Assembly: GCF_023101665.1 (NCBI RefSeq)
Contig: NZ_CP082161.1
Location: 1,674,001-1,738,000 of the forward strand
Length of the DNA stretch: 64,000 nt
Reading direction: 5' to 3'
Source of the DNA: Bradyrhizobium sp. 195
Lineage (GTDB): Bacteria; Pseudomonadota; Alphaproteobacteria; Rhizobiales; Xanthobacteraceae
The notes under the pieces were generated by a model. It was not told the DNA's origin, did not search any database, and saw only the letters and a list, made by a program, of their open reading frames with translations. The position numbers and the translations under genes were made by a program. Position 1 is the first letter of the stretch; every line of letters begins with the position of its first letter. Shown here piece after piece: positions 37,985 through 48,379 of the stretch.

Positions 37985-39050
37985 GGGCCGCCTCCCGTTT
38001 TGCGTCCGCCAGATCGCTTGCCATCATCTCCTCGACGAGCTGGGCAAAGGTTCGCTTCGGCTTCCAGCCGAGCAGCTGTTGCGCCTTGCTGGCGTCGCCG
38101 ACGAGGAGATCGACTTCAGTCGGACGGAAATAGGTCGGGTCGATCTTCACCACCGTCTTGCCGCTCTTGGCATCGATGCCGGTCTCGGCGACACCCGCGC
38201 CGCCCCATTCGATGCGGCGGCCGACTTGCGCAAAGGACAGCTCGACCATCTCGCGCACCGAGCGCATCTCGCCGGTCGCCAGCACGAAGTCGTCGGGCTT
38301 GTCGGCCTGGAGGATCATGTGCATGCCCTCGACATAGTCCTTGGCATGGCCCCAGTCGCGCTTGGCCGAGAGATTGCCGAGATAGAGCGTCTGTTCGAGC
38401 CCGACCTCGATACGCGCGACGCCGCGCGTGATCTTGCGGGTGACGAAGGTCTCGCCGCGGATCGGGCTCTCATGGTTGAACAGGATGCCGTTGCTGGCGA
38501 ACATGCCGTAGGCTTCGCGGTAGTTCACCGTGATCCAGTAGCCGTAGAGCTTGGCGACGCCGTAAGGCGAGCGCGGATAGAACGGCGTCGTCTCCTTCTG
38601 GGGGATCTCCTGCACGAGGCCGTAGAGCTCGGAGGTCGAGGCCTGGTAGAACCGGGTTTCCTTCTCCATGCCGAGGATGCGGATCGCCTCGAGCAGCCGC
38701 AGTACGCCAATCCCATCGGCATTGGCGGTGTATTCGGGGCTCTCGAAACTGACGGCGACGTGGCTTTGGGCGGCGAGATTATAGATCTCGGTCGGCCGGA
38801 TCTGCTGCACCAGGCGGATCAGGTTGGTTGAGTCCGTCATGTCGCCGTAGTGCATCAGGAACGGCACGTCCCCGAGATGCGGGTCCTGGTAGAGATGGTC
38901 GACCCGCGCAGTGTTGAACGAGGACGAGCGCCGCTTGATGCCGTGCACGACATAGCCGAGCGACAGCAGATGTTCGGCGAGATAGGCGCCGTCCTGTCCA
39001 GTCACGCCGGTGATTAGAGCGACCCGCCGTTTGCTCTCTTGGTTTGACAA
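37965..39050 (-). CDS. noeL: NoeL, GDP-mannose 4,6-dehydratase
   Basis: 361 residues, full-length [35 protein letters not shown]-type segment [20 protein letters not shown] with the catalytic Thr/Ser/Glu, and [12 protein letters not shown] (Tyr/Lys). It makes GDP-4-keto-6-deoxymannose, the substrate of NolK. The start seems to be TTG at 39050, directly before [14 protein letters not shown]; no ATG fits. No nod box is visible upstream. Confidence 0.92.
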   Translation of the reverse strand: MSNQESKRRVALITGVTGQDGAYLAEHLLSLGYVVHGIKRRSSSFNTARVDHLYQDPHLGDVPFLMHYGDMTDSTNLIRLVQQIRPTEIYNLAAQSHVAVSFESPEYTANADGIGVLRLLEAIRILGMEKETRFYQASTSELYGLVQEIPQKETTPFYPRSPYGVAKLYGYWITVNYREAYGMFASNGILFNHESPIRGETFVTRKITRGVARIEVGLEQTLYLGNLSAKRDWGHAKDYVEGMHMILQADKPDDFVLATGEMRSVREMVELSFAQVGRRIEWGGAGVAETGIDAKSGKTVVKIDPTYFRPTEVDLLVGDASKAQQLLGWKPKRTFAQLVEEMMASDLADAKREAAHGKRTV

Positions 39051-40149
39051 ATCGTTGCTCTGCGCAGGCTAATGTCGGTCCCCGATCGACGACGTCAATC
39101 GCGTTTGGCCTCTTCGAATGCGGAAGCGTCACGCTCTCGAACTGCCGAGTTCTGGACTCTGTATAGGCATTGCATCAATCGCTCAACTGTACGGAGGTAA
39201 CCTTCCACATCGAAAGGGTTTTGAAGGACTATACGAAAGTTTGTAGTCCGGAAGATTTCGTTCCGCCTTCGTCAGGCGTTTCTCTATTGCGTGGGTGCGA
39301 CTAATGAAATTGCGGCGCGGATGGGAGGTAAGCAGACCCGTTTGGCCGAGAAGCGTTCCACAGTCCCTGCGTGGTCAACTCGCGCGTTGAGCCAGCGAGT
39401 TTCCCTCATTTCGTGTCCTTGCCTAAGAGTTTTCCAGTCTGCTGTTCATCCAGTGCAACCGCGAGCAAGCCGGGCAAACAAAACATTGAAATTCGTTCTC
39501 TGTCGCGCAGTACTTATCATCATCGATCCATTTCTGGACAATCAAGTTGGTGATCTGGCAAGCAAAAGTGAAGGCGCGCATATTGACTCTGTGCTGTTTG
39601 AGTTCACAGAAAAACGCTGCATGAATGAGGCCAGTGCTAATGGGACCTCAGGGGTTTATCGCGACGATCAGTGTGCCCTGCGCCTCCGAATGACGAATTC
39701 AGTAGCGAAAAGCATCTGGCGGTTCATTGCTCGCGAGTGGCCACGGAATCAACAACAATGGTGCGTTTAGCGCGCGGACGATATGGCTCAGAAGGTCAGT
39801 GCTCGGTTCGGCGACCATTCGGCCGGGGGTGTTTTCCGCGCTCGCAAGCATGTCTTTGGGCCGGCCGTAGTATGACTAGGCAAAGCCCGCATGTGCGTGA
39901 ATAAGCCGCCTTGAGCAGGTGCCGCTGCCATTGAAACTGGCGGTTTGCTGGTCCCGAGCGCCCCTTCTCTCATCGATGCCCGCGGCAAAGTCCCGGTTCT
40001 TGAGCAAGCATTCTGCGGACAGCAGCCTGAGCTGACGGATCAACTGCGTTCTACCTCAATTATCGCATTTGATTTGCAGCCCCTCGGCAGAAGGAAGTCG
40101 GAGGAGCTGCTCGTGGAGAGGTCGACCCGGGCCTTTAAACCACGTGCCC
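39051..40149. other. No gene seen
   Basis: About 1.1 kb upstream of noeL. Frames are short or lack motifs; no nod box, RpoN site or RNA gene recognised. Confidence 0.35.
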
Positions 40150-40290
40150 CCCGCTCGCATGCGCCGAAAGCAGCGTAAGCTTTAGAGGCGCGCCCTCGAA
40201 ATGGATCGCCGGCTTATCGGGTTCGAACGCGGTGTTGCCCTCAATCAAGGTGCCGAGATCAGTCTTCAGTCCCTCGCGGGTATAAATTTC
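40150..40290 (-). pseudogene. Fragment resembling the N-terminus of an AMP-dependent acyl-CoA synthetase
   Basis: Minus-strand peptide LGTLIEGNTAFEPDKPAIHFEGAPLKLTLL resembles the first 30 residues of acyl-CoA ligases (LGxLIExNAxxxPDKPAIxFEG). The adenylation motifs do not follow; the frame ends soon after. A short relic, called with caution. Confidence 0.4.
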
Positions 40291-40510
40291 CACATCATTT
40301 CTGATCCAAGGCCTCACATGAGCTTCTCAATACTCGTTCATCAGGTCTTGATGGGCCTCATTGCCTGGATCGGCGTTCGGCCCTGGGGCAATCGTGAGGC
40401 CTGCACGTCGCGCAGATCCAGCTCGCGGATCTATCGGCAGCTCTCTTGCTCCCGCGATGACCGCTGTCCATGCCCAGCAATTGCGCGCGCTCGTCTCGGA
40501 TTACTGTTGG

Positions 40511-40747
40511 TCATCTAGTCTGCTTTCCTTCAACGACGCTGCGTCCGTCCGACCATGGCATGACGTGCATTCGGGAATGGTGATAAGCGCACCATGATGA
40601 GAGCTTTTGGCGAGGTCCCATCACAACGGGTTCGCCGCACATATATGCGGTTCCAGGATCGCCATTCTTCAAGCCAACAATGGCCCGGCATTGGCCCTCA
40701 CAGTGATCGACGAGCAAGACCCTGTTGGATCCATCGGGTCCTCTCAC
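40511..40747 (-). pseudogene. Small GcrA-like zinc-motif protein or fragment
   Basis: Frame of 78 residues containing CRAIVG...YMCGEPV...SSWCAYHHSRMH. The order C-x-C-G-x-C-x-x-H is like the C-terminal zinc-binding motif of GcrA-type proteins (C...FCG...YCxxH). The N-terminal HTH of GcrA is missing. It could be a small free-standing protein or a relic. Confidence 0.4.
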
Positions 40748-41914
40748 ATGACCGCTCCGGGATAACGCATCAATCTCGCGGCGGCTGGTTGGGCACTCAG
40801 TGCCCGCAAACGTATTTCGAAGCCGCCAAGGCTGGATTGGTCCTTCTTACATGTGGGCGATCTTGTCTTCATACGGGCCGGCGATCTGCGTGGACAGGAC
40901 AGAAACAGCGTTCTTCGGACTGAGCGCGATCCTCAGCCGCTTTGGCAGAAGACCTCTCATCGCAAGCGACCGGCCTGCTCCGCTTTAGCACAGGAATTCT
41001 GAAGCGACCGAACATTGGTGCTCCCTAGGGGGGCACTTTACAATCTGACGCTACGTACGATTCAATCCCCCTGCGGGCTTATCGCGTGAATATGTCGAAC
41101 TCGTATTCGTTTGCCAGGTGCCAGCCGCAAGGCGAGGAGGGCGGGAGGCGCTTCACCAAGGCAGTTGGCTTTCGGTATTCGTCGTCTGCGGAACGCGCAG
41201 CTCGGGTCCGCTCGAGTGTGCGCGCATAGCTACGCCCAGCTGTGAGGCTGCTCGTCGCTGGCCAAGTGACCACGCGAATCAGTCAAGCTTACTTGAATGT
41301 GTGGATAGGAGCTGCCTCGGCGCCGGAATCAATCGTCCATGGCTGAATGCTAACTCGAGTCTGTGCGAATTGGCTTTGTCTATCCAGCCGAGCTCTCCCG
41401 CTGTCACCATCATAATGGGGCTGCTTTCCGGGAGTTGTCGGTGCCGCGGCGGCTGAGCAGAATAGGAAACGAGATCAATCGAGAGCGCGTTAATCTGGTC
41501 AATGAGCCAAACTCCCGTCAGGGCACCCAACAGTGACTTCGCCGTTCTAGGTAACTTTGAACTATCGACCTCGAAAGGCGCCGTCAGGTGCAGGCCACGC
41601 CGGGTCAACGATCATCGCGGGTTCGATACTTGTGGGGAGATCTGCCGGGCGTCGTCCGTTGGAAGGCCGCGCCTAAGCGGTACTCAGCGCCCTGGTCCCG
41701 TTGAGAGCATCGCGACTTCGGTCCAGATTGGCGCGTTTGCTACAATCGTTGTTGGTATCAAAGAGTTGCTATGGCGACTTCAACTCCAGGTCGGCCGGGG
41801 GAGAGACGGCGGTTTTGCAGGCAATCAAATGGCTGTTGGAACGAGCGGCGCAGTTGGCCATGCGCTCTGATGGGCGGGCGGGGCCTTGTAGCGGCGCCGA
41901 TCGGCGTCCTCCAT
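40748..41914. other. Decayed region with MerR-type promoter copy E
   Basis: No gene recognised apart from the promoter-like repeat at 41035-41065. Confidence 0.35.
41035..41065 (-). promoter_or_regulatory. MerR-type promoter repeat, copy E
   Basis: Minus strand: -35 TTGAAT (41065-41060), 19-bp spacer with CGTACGTAGCGTCAG, -10 TAAAGT (41040-41035). Identical in the spacer core to copy F. Confidence 0.65.
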
Positions 41915-42181
41915 TCATCTTGAGGCGCGAGCGATTGTTAGGCCGGCATTCTCCAGCACATCCAAAATCCTGTCAGCCACCGCCCGCGGATCGCACTGGT
42001 CCTCTTTGCTCACGTTACAGGCCAAGGTAGCTGCGATGATCGCGTGCGCTGTTTTGCGCTGGAGGCAATCGTACTCGGCATACTCACCGCAAGTATTGCA
42101 GTTGATCACTGGTCGGCCGCTCCAGGGATCGTGCATTGCGATCTCGCACCAGTTATCTGCGTGACATTTCGGACAGAGCAT
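41915..42181 (-). CDS. Small zinc-ribbon protein
   Basis: 88 residues with two CxxC knuckles: MLCPKCHADNWCE at the start and CNTCGEYAEYDCLQ near residue 28. A helical tail follows (AVADRILDVLENAGLTIA). AAGGAAA lies before the ATG. This looks like an intact small zinc-binding protein of unknown role in an otherwise decayed region. Confidence 0.6.
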   Translation of the reverse strand: MLCPKCHADNWCEIAMHDPWSGRPVINCNTCGEYAEYDCLQRKTAHAIIAATLACNVSKEDQCDPRAVADRILDVLENAGLTIARASR

Positions 42182-42567
42182 AGATCGAGATTTCCTTGTG
42201 GTCTGAGCTCGCGCGCTCCATGGCCATCAGTTGAACGACTGCTTGGTCGCCAAAGCTGCAGAAGTCATTGCTACTCCGGAGGCCGTGTTGCCCGTCTTTG
42301 GATACGAAAAACATGATGGACGCGGCGGCGGAGGCAATCCAGGCGCCCGAAGGGGGGCTCCGGCATGAGCGACCAGTCGACGCATCTCTGACGAGAATGC
42401 TGGCAACCGTGTATGCCTACAGCTACCTGTTTCGGCGTGAGCAAGCTATTGCAGGTTCGCCGCGGCCGCATCACGGCTACGTAAGATGAGTATGGCCTCC
42501 AACTTCCATTCCACTCTGAGTTGCGAGGCCCCGATCTCCGGACGGCGACCTCTGCGTGAGCAATCTG
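42182..42567. other. No gene seen
   Basis: Short frames without motifs. Confidence 0.35.
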
Positions 42568-42861
42568 TCAAATCGGGCAATCGCCACGAGGCGATGCTGC
42601 TCCGATCTTAGCATCCGGTCCTCCTGCAGCTTCATCGCGACACGTTGCAATGATTCGCCGAGGCGGCCTCACTGCGGCGTCCGGGACAACGCGGGCGTTC
42701 TGCAATCTGGGAGCCAAATGACAGTCCACCACGATCCGGCGGCCCGATTGCACGTATGACTGCGCCGCGAGGACGGCGTCATGCGCACCTCGGCCCGGCC
42801 GGAAGCCGTAGCTGTGCGACTCGAAATTGTGTCGCCCGGAAGCTGTTGTACGGCCAAGCAC
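42568..42861 (-). pseudogene. Group II intron reverse transcriptase fragment
   Basis: The minus-strand peptide SHSYGFRPGRGAHDAVLAAQSYVQ, followed by GRRIVVD, is the hallmark block of group II intron maturases (F/YGFRPGR, then VVDxDL and FFD). After VVDCHL the frame is lost, and neither the YADD active site nor the intron RNA domains are seen. Only a degenerate fragment remains. Confidence 0.8.
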
Positions 42862-42880
42862 ACTCGCCAGCTGTAAGAAG

Positions 42881-42911
42881 ACCCTACAATCTGACGCTAC
42901 GTACGATTCAA
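42881..42911 (-). promoter_or_regulatory. MerR-type promoter repeat, copy F
   Basis: Minus strand: -35 TTGAAT (42911-42906), 19-bp spacer with CGTACGTAGCGTCAG, -10 TAGGGT (42886-42881). It faces the reverse transcriptase fragment 20 bases further. Confidence 0.65.
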
Positions 42912-43103
42912 GCCCTAATGTCGAGAGTCGCGCATTTCGCGCCCCTCGCCGCGCTTGCTGCGAGCGGCTTGTCGCATCTCAGACATTAAAAGAGCGGTCG
43001 GCAGATAACGGCAAATGAGGTGCTTTTGCGAAAGCCAACCTACGGGATCTTACGTAGGGCATGTGTCGCATTTTCTTGATCTAAAAATTGCATCGTCTTC
43101 CGC

Positions 43104-43292
43104 ATGAAGCAAAAAAACCTGTTCTCAGACGCCAAACATTGGCGAAGCCGTGCTGAAGCGACCCGAAGAAAAGCGGAGTCGCTCGAGGACGACACATCCA
43201 GATGCAGGCTCATCAAGGTCGCTGAGGAATATGATAAGCTGGCTCGCCTCGCGGAGGGGCGGCAAAGAAATGAGGTTGACGGGCAGTTCTGA
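43104..43292 (+). CDS. Small conserved rhizobial helical protein
   Basis: 62 residues, charged and helical: AKHWRSRAEATRRKAESLEDD, then RLIKVAEEYDKLARLAEGR. This pattern (HWRxRAEE...A...D...R...L...IAEDYERLA) is shared by many small Bradyrhizobium proteins of unknown function. It appears intact, in an otherwise empty stretch. No strong ribosome-binding site. Confidence 0.65.
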   Translation: MKQKNLFSDAKHWRSRAEATRRKAESLEDDTSRCRLIKVAEEYDKLARLAEGRQRNEVDGQF

Positions 43293-44135
43293 TCGCCACC
43301 GGGCGGACGGTTGCACCGATCGTCAACGCGTTGTGACCACGGCGCGGGTGTCTCTCCGTTGGAGCTCACAGCCCGCTAGGGCTGAACTGCGAAACTGCGT
43401 CATGCGATAAGGCCAATGAGCGAGGCTGCTGAACGAGTGCGGTCCGCGCGTGCGAGCCTCTGACCATGAATCCATTCTGAGTCACGGTGGCCGGCCACAT
43501 AGATGACGCATTGACGGTGTCTCAGGCGGCAAGCCGGCTAACCGCTAGACATGAGAAGGAATGAGATGAAGCCCACCGTCAGATCGTCGAATTAGAAGCC
43601 TCTCGCTCGATGAATTGCCGAGGCATTGGCGTCGCTTTGCATCATGTGCTGAAGCCAGCGACGTATGTTTGGGTGGCAAAGTAGCGGGTTCGCCGGATCA
43701 TGCCACGCGAATTGGCTTCCGCCGCCATTAAGCGTTTCAGTCGAATTCTGGCATCTTGCACCAAGCACGGCTATCCCAACGCCATACGTTGCGGACTTGT
43801 TCAGGCGACGAGGCGAGCAGAAGCTCCTGCTGGCACGGCTTGCCAAGACAAGCCATCATAGATGTCTGCGCAGATTGTCTGCATGAGGCCGAGTTCGCAA
43901 CGAAGGCGCGAATGACAAGAGAATTGAAGAGACGATCAGATGTCGAAAGACAAACCCAAGAGAACTCCCCGGTCAACGATGCGGATAGAACTGATGTTCT
44001 TCTCCAAGTAGGTTCGGTGCAGATGATCAGCGGTAGCTGGGGCTGCCCATGCCGGGGTGCCAGCCCTTCGATGTACGAGTCGGACAACACGAGTGGTGCC
44101 GGATGCAACTCTATCGGCCAAAAGAAGGAGGACGC
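43293..44135. other. No convincing gene
   Basis: Several overlapping frames on both strands, none with a recognisable domain. Confidence 0.35.
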
Positions 44136-44555
44136 ATGAGGAAGGACAGTGTAGAAAGACTCGAAGCGGGGCGCGTCCGCGAGGGCCGATTCGCCACTGC
44201 ACCGGGGTCTGGTCCTTCCGGTCTCTTCTTCGTGCAGGGGCCTTGTGGCTGCCAACTCAAGATCGTCGGCTTCGTCCGTCCGGGATGGGAACATGTCTCT
44301 GTGTCGACGCCACGGCGATCTCCAAACTGGGAGGAGATGTGCTTCGCCAAAGATATGTTTTGGGATGAAGAGGAATGCGTGATGCAGCTGCATCCTCCTC
44401 ACTCGCAGTATGTGAATAATAGTCGCTACTGCCTGCATCTCTGGAGGCCGACCCGTCAGGTCATTCCGATGCCTCCGGCAGCCTTCGTGGGCATCGTCGG
44501 GCTCGGGCCGTCTGAAGCGGCAATTCTGTTTGCGCAGATGAGTGCGACGTCTTAG
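44136..44555 (+). CDS. DUF7694-like protein
   Basis: 139 residues starting at ATG 44136, chosen for the excellent AAGGAGG five bases upstream. The core WEHVSVSTPRR...PNWEEMCFAKDMFWDEEE, then CVMQLHPPHSQYVNN and CLHLWRP, is typical of a family of uncharacterised proteins in phage and rhizobial accessory DNA (WEHVSVS...WEEM...KDLFW...E...V.Q.HP..S.YVN....CLHLW). Intact. Function unknown; often linked to mobile DNA. Confidence 0.75.
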   Translation: MRKDSVERLEAGRVREGRFATAPGSGPSGLFFVQGPCGCQLKIVGFVRPGWEHVSVSTPRRSPNWEEMCFAKDMFWDEEECVMQLHPPHSQYVNNSRYCLHLWRPTRQVIPMPPAAFVGIVGLGPSEAAILFAQMSATS

Positions 44556-45045
44556 CGGATCTCGCCGCGTCGATGCCAAGTCGGGCGGCGACGACGTGAT
44601 CGAGAGTCCAGCGGAGTTGCTCACCACAGCCAGTGGCGACGAGCGCAGCGGCGGGCAAGCCTAGGTGGCCCGCCAAGGCGCGCGGGCCGCTAGTCTGCGC
44701 CCCAGAGTCCAACCCGCTGCGCTTCTGGAGGCGGCGGGAGGCAACGCTCGCAGATCGGCTCGTCCGTTGTGCGGAATGTGACGCGCATAACCACACCATC
44801 GAGGAATCGGCCAGGTGAGCAGATTCGTCGATCCTACACGGCGCGCGGCCAAATACATTTGTATCAGGAGAGGCTCCCACGGGGCGCAACTACCGTACGC
44901 ATCGGCTAGTTACCTGACTGAGGCGCGTCGAGGAGCGTTGTTGCGCTTGCCTCGGCCCTGCGAGGAAATCCTGCATGAGGGGCCGGCGATTAGCCTGATA
45001 TGAGCGCCATGCCCACGCAACTCGGCGATATTTCTCTTCAATACC
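44556..45045. other. Upstream region of the biotin operon, no gene seen
   Basis: Short frames only. The RpoN-like promoter at its right end is listed separately. Confidence 0.4.
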
Positions 45046-45061
45046 GGGCAAGAGTGTTGCT
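45046..45061 (+). promoter_or_regulatory. RpoN-like (-24/-12) promoter of the bio operon
   Basis: GGGCAAGAGTGTTGCT agrees with TGGCACG-N4-TTGCT except at two positions; GG and GC are exactly twelve bases apart. It lies about 60 bases before the bioB start. No NifA site (TGT-N10-ACA) was found upstream. Confidence 0.6.
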
Positions 45062-45121
45062 TTGAGGAGCTACGCGACGACGGTGTCGTCTGTATGATCG
45101 AGCGAAAATCTTGGGGGTGCT

Positions 45122-46105
45122 GTGGAAGTCGAAGGCAATAGCGGCCGCAACGGCGCGCCGGTCCGCCGCGACTGGGAACGTGCCGAGGCGGAAGGGGTTT
45201 ACGCGCAGCCATTTGCCGAGCTCCTGTTTCAGGCCCAGACAGTTCATCGCGGCAATTTTGACCCAAACCACGTCGAAACCGCAAGCCTGCTCAGCATCAA
45301 GACCGGCGGCTGTCCTGAAGATTGCGCCTACTGCGCACAGAGCGTGCATTACGACACTGGCCTGAAGCCGACCCGCTTGATGGATCGCGCTGATGTGGTC
45401 GCCGCCGCGCAGCGCGCCAAGGCGGCCGGGGCGAGTCGCTTCTGCATGGCCGCGGCGTGGCGCAGTCCAAAGGACCGCGACCTCGATCAGGTCTGCGACA
45501 TGATTGCTGCCGTTAAACGTGTTGGCATGGAGACGTGCGTAACGCTCGGCATGCTCACGCCAAAGCAAGCCGCACGGCTCGCCGACGCCGGCCTCGACTT
45601 CTACAATCATAACGTGGACACTTCGCCGGAGTTCTACCGCAGCATCATCACTACCCGGACCTTGCAAGATCGGATCGACACTCTTACGCGCGTGCGCGAG
45701 GTGGGGGTCAAAGTCTGCTGCGGCGGCATTCTTGGCATGGGTGAGCACGTCGACGACCGTCTCGGCATGCTGGTACTGCTCGCCAATCTTCCCAACCATC
45801 CGGAAAGTGTACCGATCAACGTGTGGAACGAGGTGAATGGCGTGCCGGTGAAGGTCACGGCGGAGCGTCCCGATCCGATTGCACTGGTGCGCCTGGTGGC
45901 GACTGCGCGGATCATGATGCCCAAGAGCGTCGTACGGTTAGCCGCCGGGCGCCAGTACATGACTGATGAACTCCAAGCCCTATGCTTCTTGGCGGGTGCG
46001 AATTCCATCTTTGTCGGCGATATGTTGCTGACTACTAAAAACCCGCAACTTGACCGTGATGCAAGTTTGTTAGCCCGGCTCGGCATTACGTCTGGACTCG
46101 CTTAA
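45122..46105 (+). CDS. bioB: BioB, biotin synthase
   Basis: 327 residues, radical SAM enzyme that inserts sulfur into dethiobiotin. The [13 protein letters not shown] segment holds the CxxxCxxC 4Fe-4S motif; [19 protein letters not shown] and VNGVPV (YNxxxG-like) follow, with the Arg of RLAAGRQ that binds the 2Fe-2S cluster. GTG start at 45122 with TTGGGGG upstream. First gene of a five-gene operon bioB-panD-bioF-bioD-bioA. Confidence 0.96.
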   Translation: MEVEGNSGRNGAPVRRDWERAEAEGVYAQPFAELLFQAQTVHRGNFDPNHVETASLLSIKTGGCPEDCAYCAQSVHYDTGLKPTRLMDRADVVAAAQRAKAAGASRFCMAAAWRSPKDRDLDQVCDMIAAVKRVGMETCVTLGMLTPKQAARLADAGLDFYNHNVDTSPEFYRSIITTRTLQDRIDTLTRVREVGVKVCCGGILGMGEHVDDRLGMLVLLANLPNHPESVPINVWNEVNGVPVKVTAERPDPIALVRLVATARIMMPKSVVRLAAGRQYMTDELQALCFLAGANSIFVGDMLLTTKNPQLDRDASLLARLGITSGLA

Positions 46106-46155
46106 GCCATCAGAACAACGGCGTGCTGCGCGCAAGCCATCAGCATAGGTAAGAA

Positions 46156-46509
46156 ATGCAGATTGTCCTAATGAAGGGAAAAATTCATTGCGCCTCGGTA
46201 ACTGAATCCGACCTGCACTTTGAAGGCTCGATCTCGATTGATCGCGCACTGCTGGACGCGGCCGGTATCCTGATTAACGAACGCGTCGAACTCTACAACC
46301 TCGAGACGGGGGCACGCTTTGCAACGTTTGTGACAGAAGCGCCACAAGGGTCCGGCACGGTAGACGTGAATGGTGCGGCCGCGCGACTGGCGATGCCCGG
46401 AGATAAGATAAGTATCGTTGCATACGCCTCACTTGACGAGGCGGATGCAAGAATCTTCAGGCCGCGCATTGTGCTGGTTGATCGACAAAATCGCATCGTT
46501 CCGGTTTGA
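46156..46509 (+). CDS. panD: PanD, aspartate 1-decarboxylase
   Basis: 117 residues. The family N-terminus [23 protein letters not shown] includes the Gly-Ser (EGS) self-cleavage site that makes the pyruvoyl cofactor, and YNLETG and [17 protein letters not shown] follow. It makes beta-alanine for pantothenate and coenzyme A. Set between bioB and bioF, it links CoA precursor and biotin synthesis; the panB relic at 54.7 kb suggests a fuller pan set once existed here. Confidence 0.95.
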   Translation: MQIVLMKGKIHCASVTESDLHFEGSISIDRALLDAAGILINERVELYNLETGARFATFVTEAPQGSGTVDVNGAAARLAMPGDKISIVAYASLDEADARIFRPRIVLVDRQNRIVPV

Positions 46510-46595
46510 ATCCAACAAGCTAACCGCCGTAAGACTCTGTCGTTGGCGGCCAGTTGGGAGTTTTCCGGCGTCCATCCTTGCTCAGCGAGTGAAGA

Positions 46596-47750
46596 ATGAA
46601 TTCCATCGTTGCGGGTAAAGTCGCCAGCTATGCGGCAGACTTAGATGCGCTTAAAGACGACGACCGCCTGCGGAGTCTCAGACCGCGCACCGGGATTGAC
46701 TTTTCATCAAACGATTATCTGGCCCTGGCGAGCGCGCCGCGCATGAAAAAAGCCATCGTCACCGCGCTCGAAGCCGGTACTCCGATCGGAGCCGGCGGAT
46801 CACGGCTTCTGCGCGGCAACTGCGAGGAGCACGAACGCCTCGAAGCAGCAGCGGCGCGGTTCTTCGGCGCGCAGACCGCGCTCTTCTTCGGCGGTGGTTA
46901 TGTCGCAAATTTTGCGGTGCTGACAACGTTGCCGCGACAGGACGACCTGCTCGTCCTTGATTCCCTGGTTCATGCCAGCATTCACGAAGGAGCACGAGCT
47001 GGCCGAGCCGCGTTTCGAATCAGCGCCCATAACGACCCGCAGGTTATCGAAAGCGCAATTTGCGACTGGCGTGCCGCGGGCGGAGCGGGGCGGGTCTGGA
47101 TCGTAGTCGAGAGCCTCTACAGCATGGATGGCGATTTCGCACCGCTTGAAGACCTGCTCGCGATCGCGGACCGGCACGATGCGTTCTTGGTTGTGGACGA
47201 AGCTCATGCCACCGGCGTTTACGGCGAGCAGGGGCGAGGGCTCACAGCGGCCTATGAAGGACGCGAAAATCTCCTGGTTATTCATACCTGCGGCAAGGCG
47301 CTGGGAGCTGCCGGCGCGCTTGTCACCGCCTCTGGCGTGCTGCGCGACTTCATAATCAATCGCTGTCGCCCGTTTATCTTCGCGACCGCCCCTTCGCCGT
47401 TAATGGCGGTAGCCGTACGGGAGGCTCTGTTGATCCTGCAGGAGGAGCCGGAGCGCCAACAGCGGCTGGCGAAGCTTGTCGCGTTCACGCATCGGGAGAT
47501 GGTTGCGCGAGGCGAGAGAAGTCCTTCGAACTCGCAGATCCTGCCCTATATCGTTGGCGAGAATGCCCGCGCCATGAGGCTAGCGTCCGCGCTACAGGCT
47601 CGCGGATTTGACATCCGAGGAATCAGACCGCCAACGGTGCCGGCCGGCACGGCCCGTTTACGAATTTCACTGACGCTCAACGTCGGAGAGGATGAGGTGC
47701 GTGCGATGCTCGATGCCCTCGCTGAGGAGACGAGGGGCGGATCTCGATGA
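46596..47750 (+). CDS. bioF: BioF, 8-amino-7-oxononanoate synthase
   Basis: 384 residues, alpha-oxoamine synthase. [31 protein letters not shown] and [14 protein letters not shown] (PLP lysine) are present. It condenses pimeloyl-thioester with alanine. Ends overlapping bioD by 4 bases (ATGA). Confidence 0.95.
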   Translation: MNSIVAGKVASYAADLDALKDDDRLRSLRPRTGIDFSSNDYLALASAPRMKKAIVTALEAGTPIGAGGSRLLRGNCEEHERLEAAAARFFGAQTALFFGGGYVANFAVLTTLPRQDDLLVLDSLVHASIHEGARAGRAAFRISAHNDPQVIESAICDWRAAGGAGRVWIVVESLYSMDGDFAPLEDLLAIADRHDAFLVVDEAHATGVYGEQGRGLTAAYEGRENLLVIHTCGKALGAAGALVTASGVLRDFIINRCRPFIFATAPSPLMAVAVREALLILQEEPERQQRLAKLVAFTHREMVARGERSPSNSQILPYIVGENARAMRLASALQARGFDIRGIRPPTVPAGTARLRISLTLNVGEDEVRAMLDALAEETRGGSR

Positions 47751-48379
47751 GTCGGCGGATCGTGGTGACCGGCACAGATACAGGGATCGGCAAAACTGTC
47801 TTTTCGGCAGGCCTTGCCCATCTTCTCGGCGCGAATTACTGGAAACCAATTCAGGCCGGTGTTGAAGGAGAGACCGATAGCCAGCAGGTCGCACGACTGA
47901 GCGGTCTTCCGGCCGATCGGATCATTCCGGAGCGTTACCGCCTTAAAACGCCGGCTTCTCCGCATCATGCCGCCGAAATAGACGGAATTCGCATCGACCC
48001 CGATTCGCTCGTCCTGCCGCATACCGGGGAGCGACCGCTCGTCATCGAAGGCGCTGGCGGGCTGATGGTGCCGCTGAACTCTAGCGCACTCTACATCGAT
48101 ATCTTCCAGCGGTGGCGACTTCCCGTCGTGCTTTGCGCGGGCACGCTACTCGGGACCATCAATCACTCCCTGCTCTCGATAGAGGCCCTGCGAAGGCGCC
48201 AGATCGACATTCTTGGGATCGCATTCATCGGGGAAAGAAATTCTGAAACTGAGAGCGCAATTTGTGACATCGCGCGGGTGCGTTGGTTAGGACGGCTGCC
48301 CTGGATTTCTCCTTTGACGGCAGACAGCCTACGGGATGTCTTCAAAGGCTCGTTTGTTCCCGGCGATTTCAAGCCATGA
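47747..48379 (+). CDS. bioD: BioD, dethiobiotin synthetase
   Basis: 210 residues. P-loop [26 protein letters not shown] and [11 protein letters not shown] identify it. It closes the ureido ring of dethiobiotin with CO2 and ATP. The start overlaps bioF (ATGA), and the stop overlaps the bioA start (ATGA). Confidence 0.95.
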   Translation: MSRRIVVTGTDTGIGKTVFSAGLAHLLGANYWKPIQAGVEGETDSQQVARLSGLPADRIIPERYRLKTPASPHHAAEIDGIRIDPDSLVLPHTGERPLVIEGAGGLMVPLNSSALYIDIFQRWRLPVVLCAGTLLGTINHSLLSIEALRRRQIDILGIAFIGERNSETESAICDIARVRWLGRLPWISPLTADSLRDVFKGSFVPGDFKP

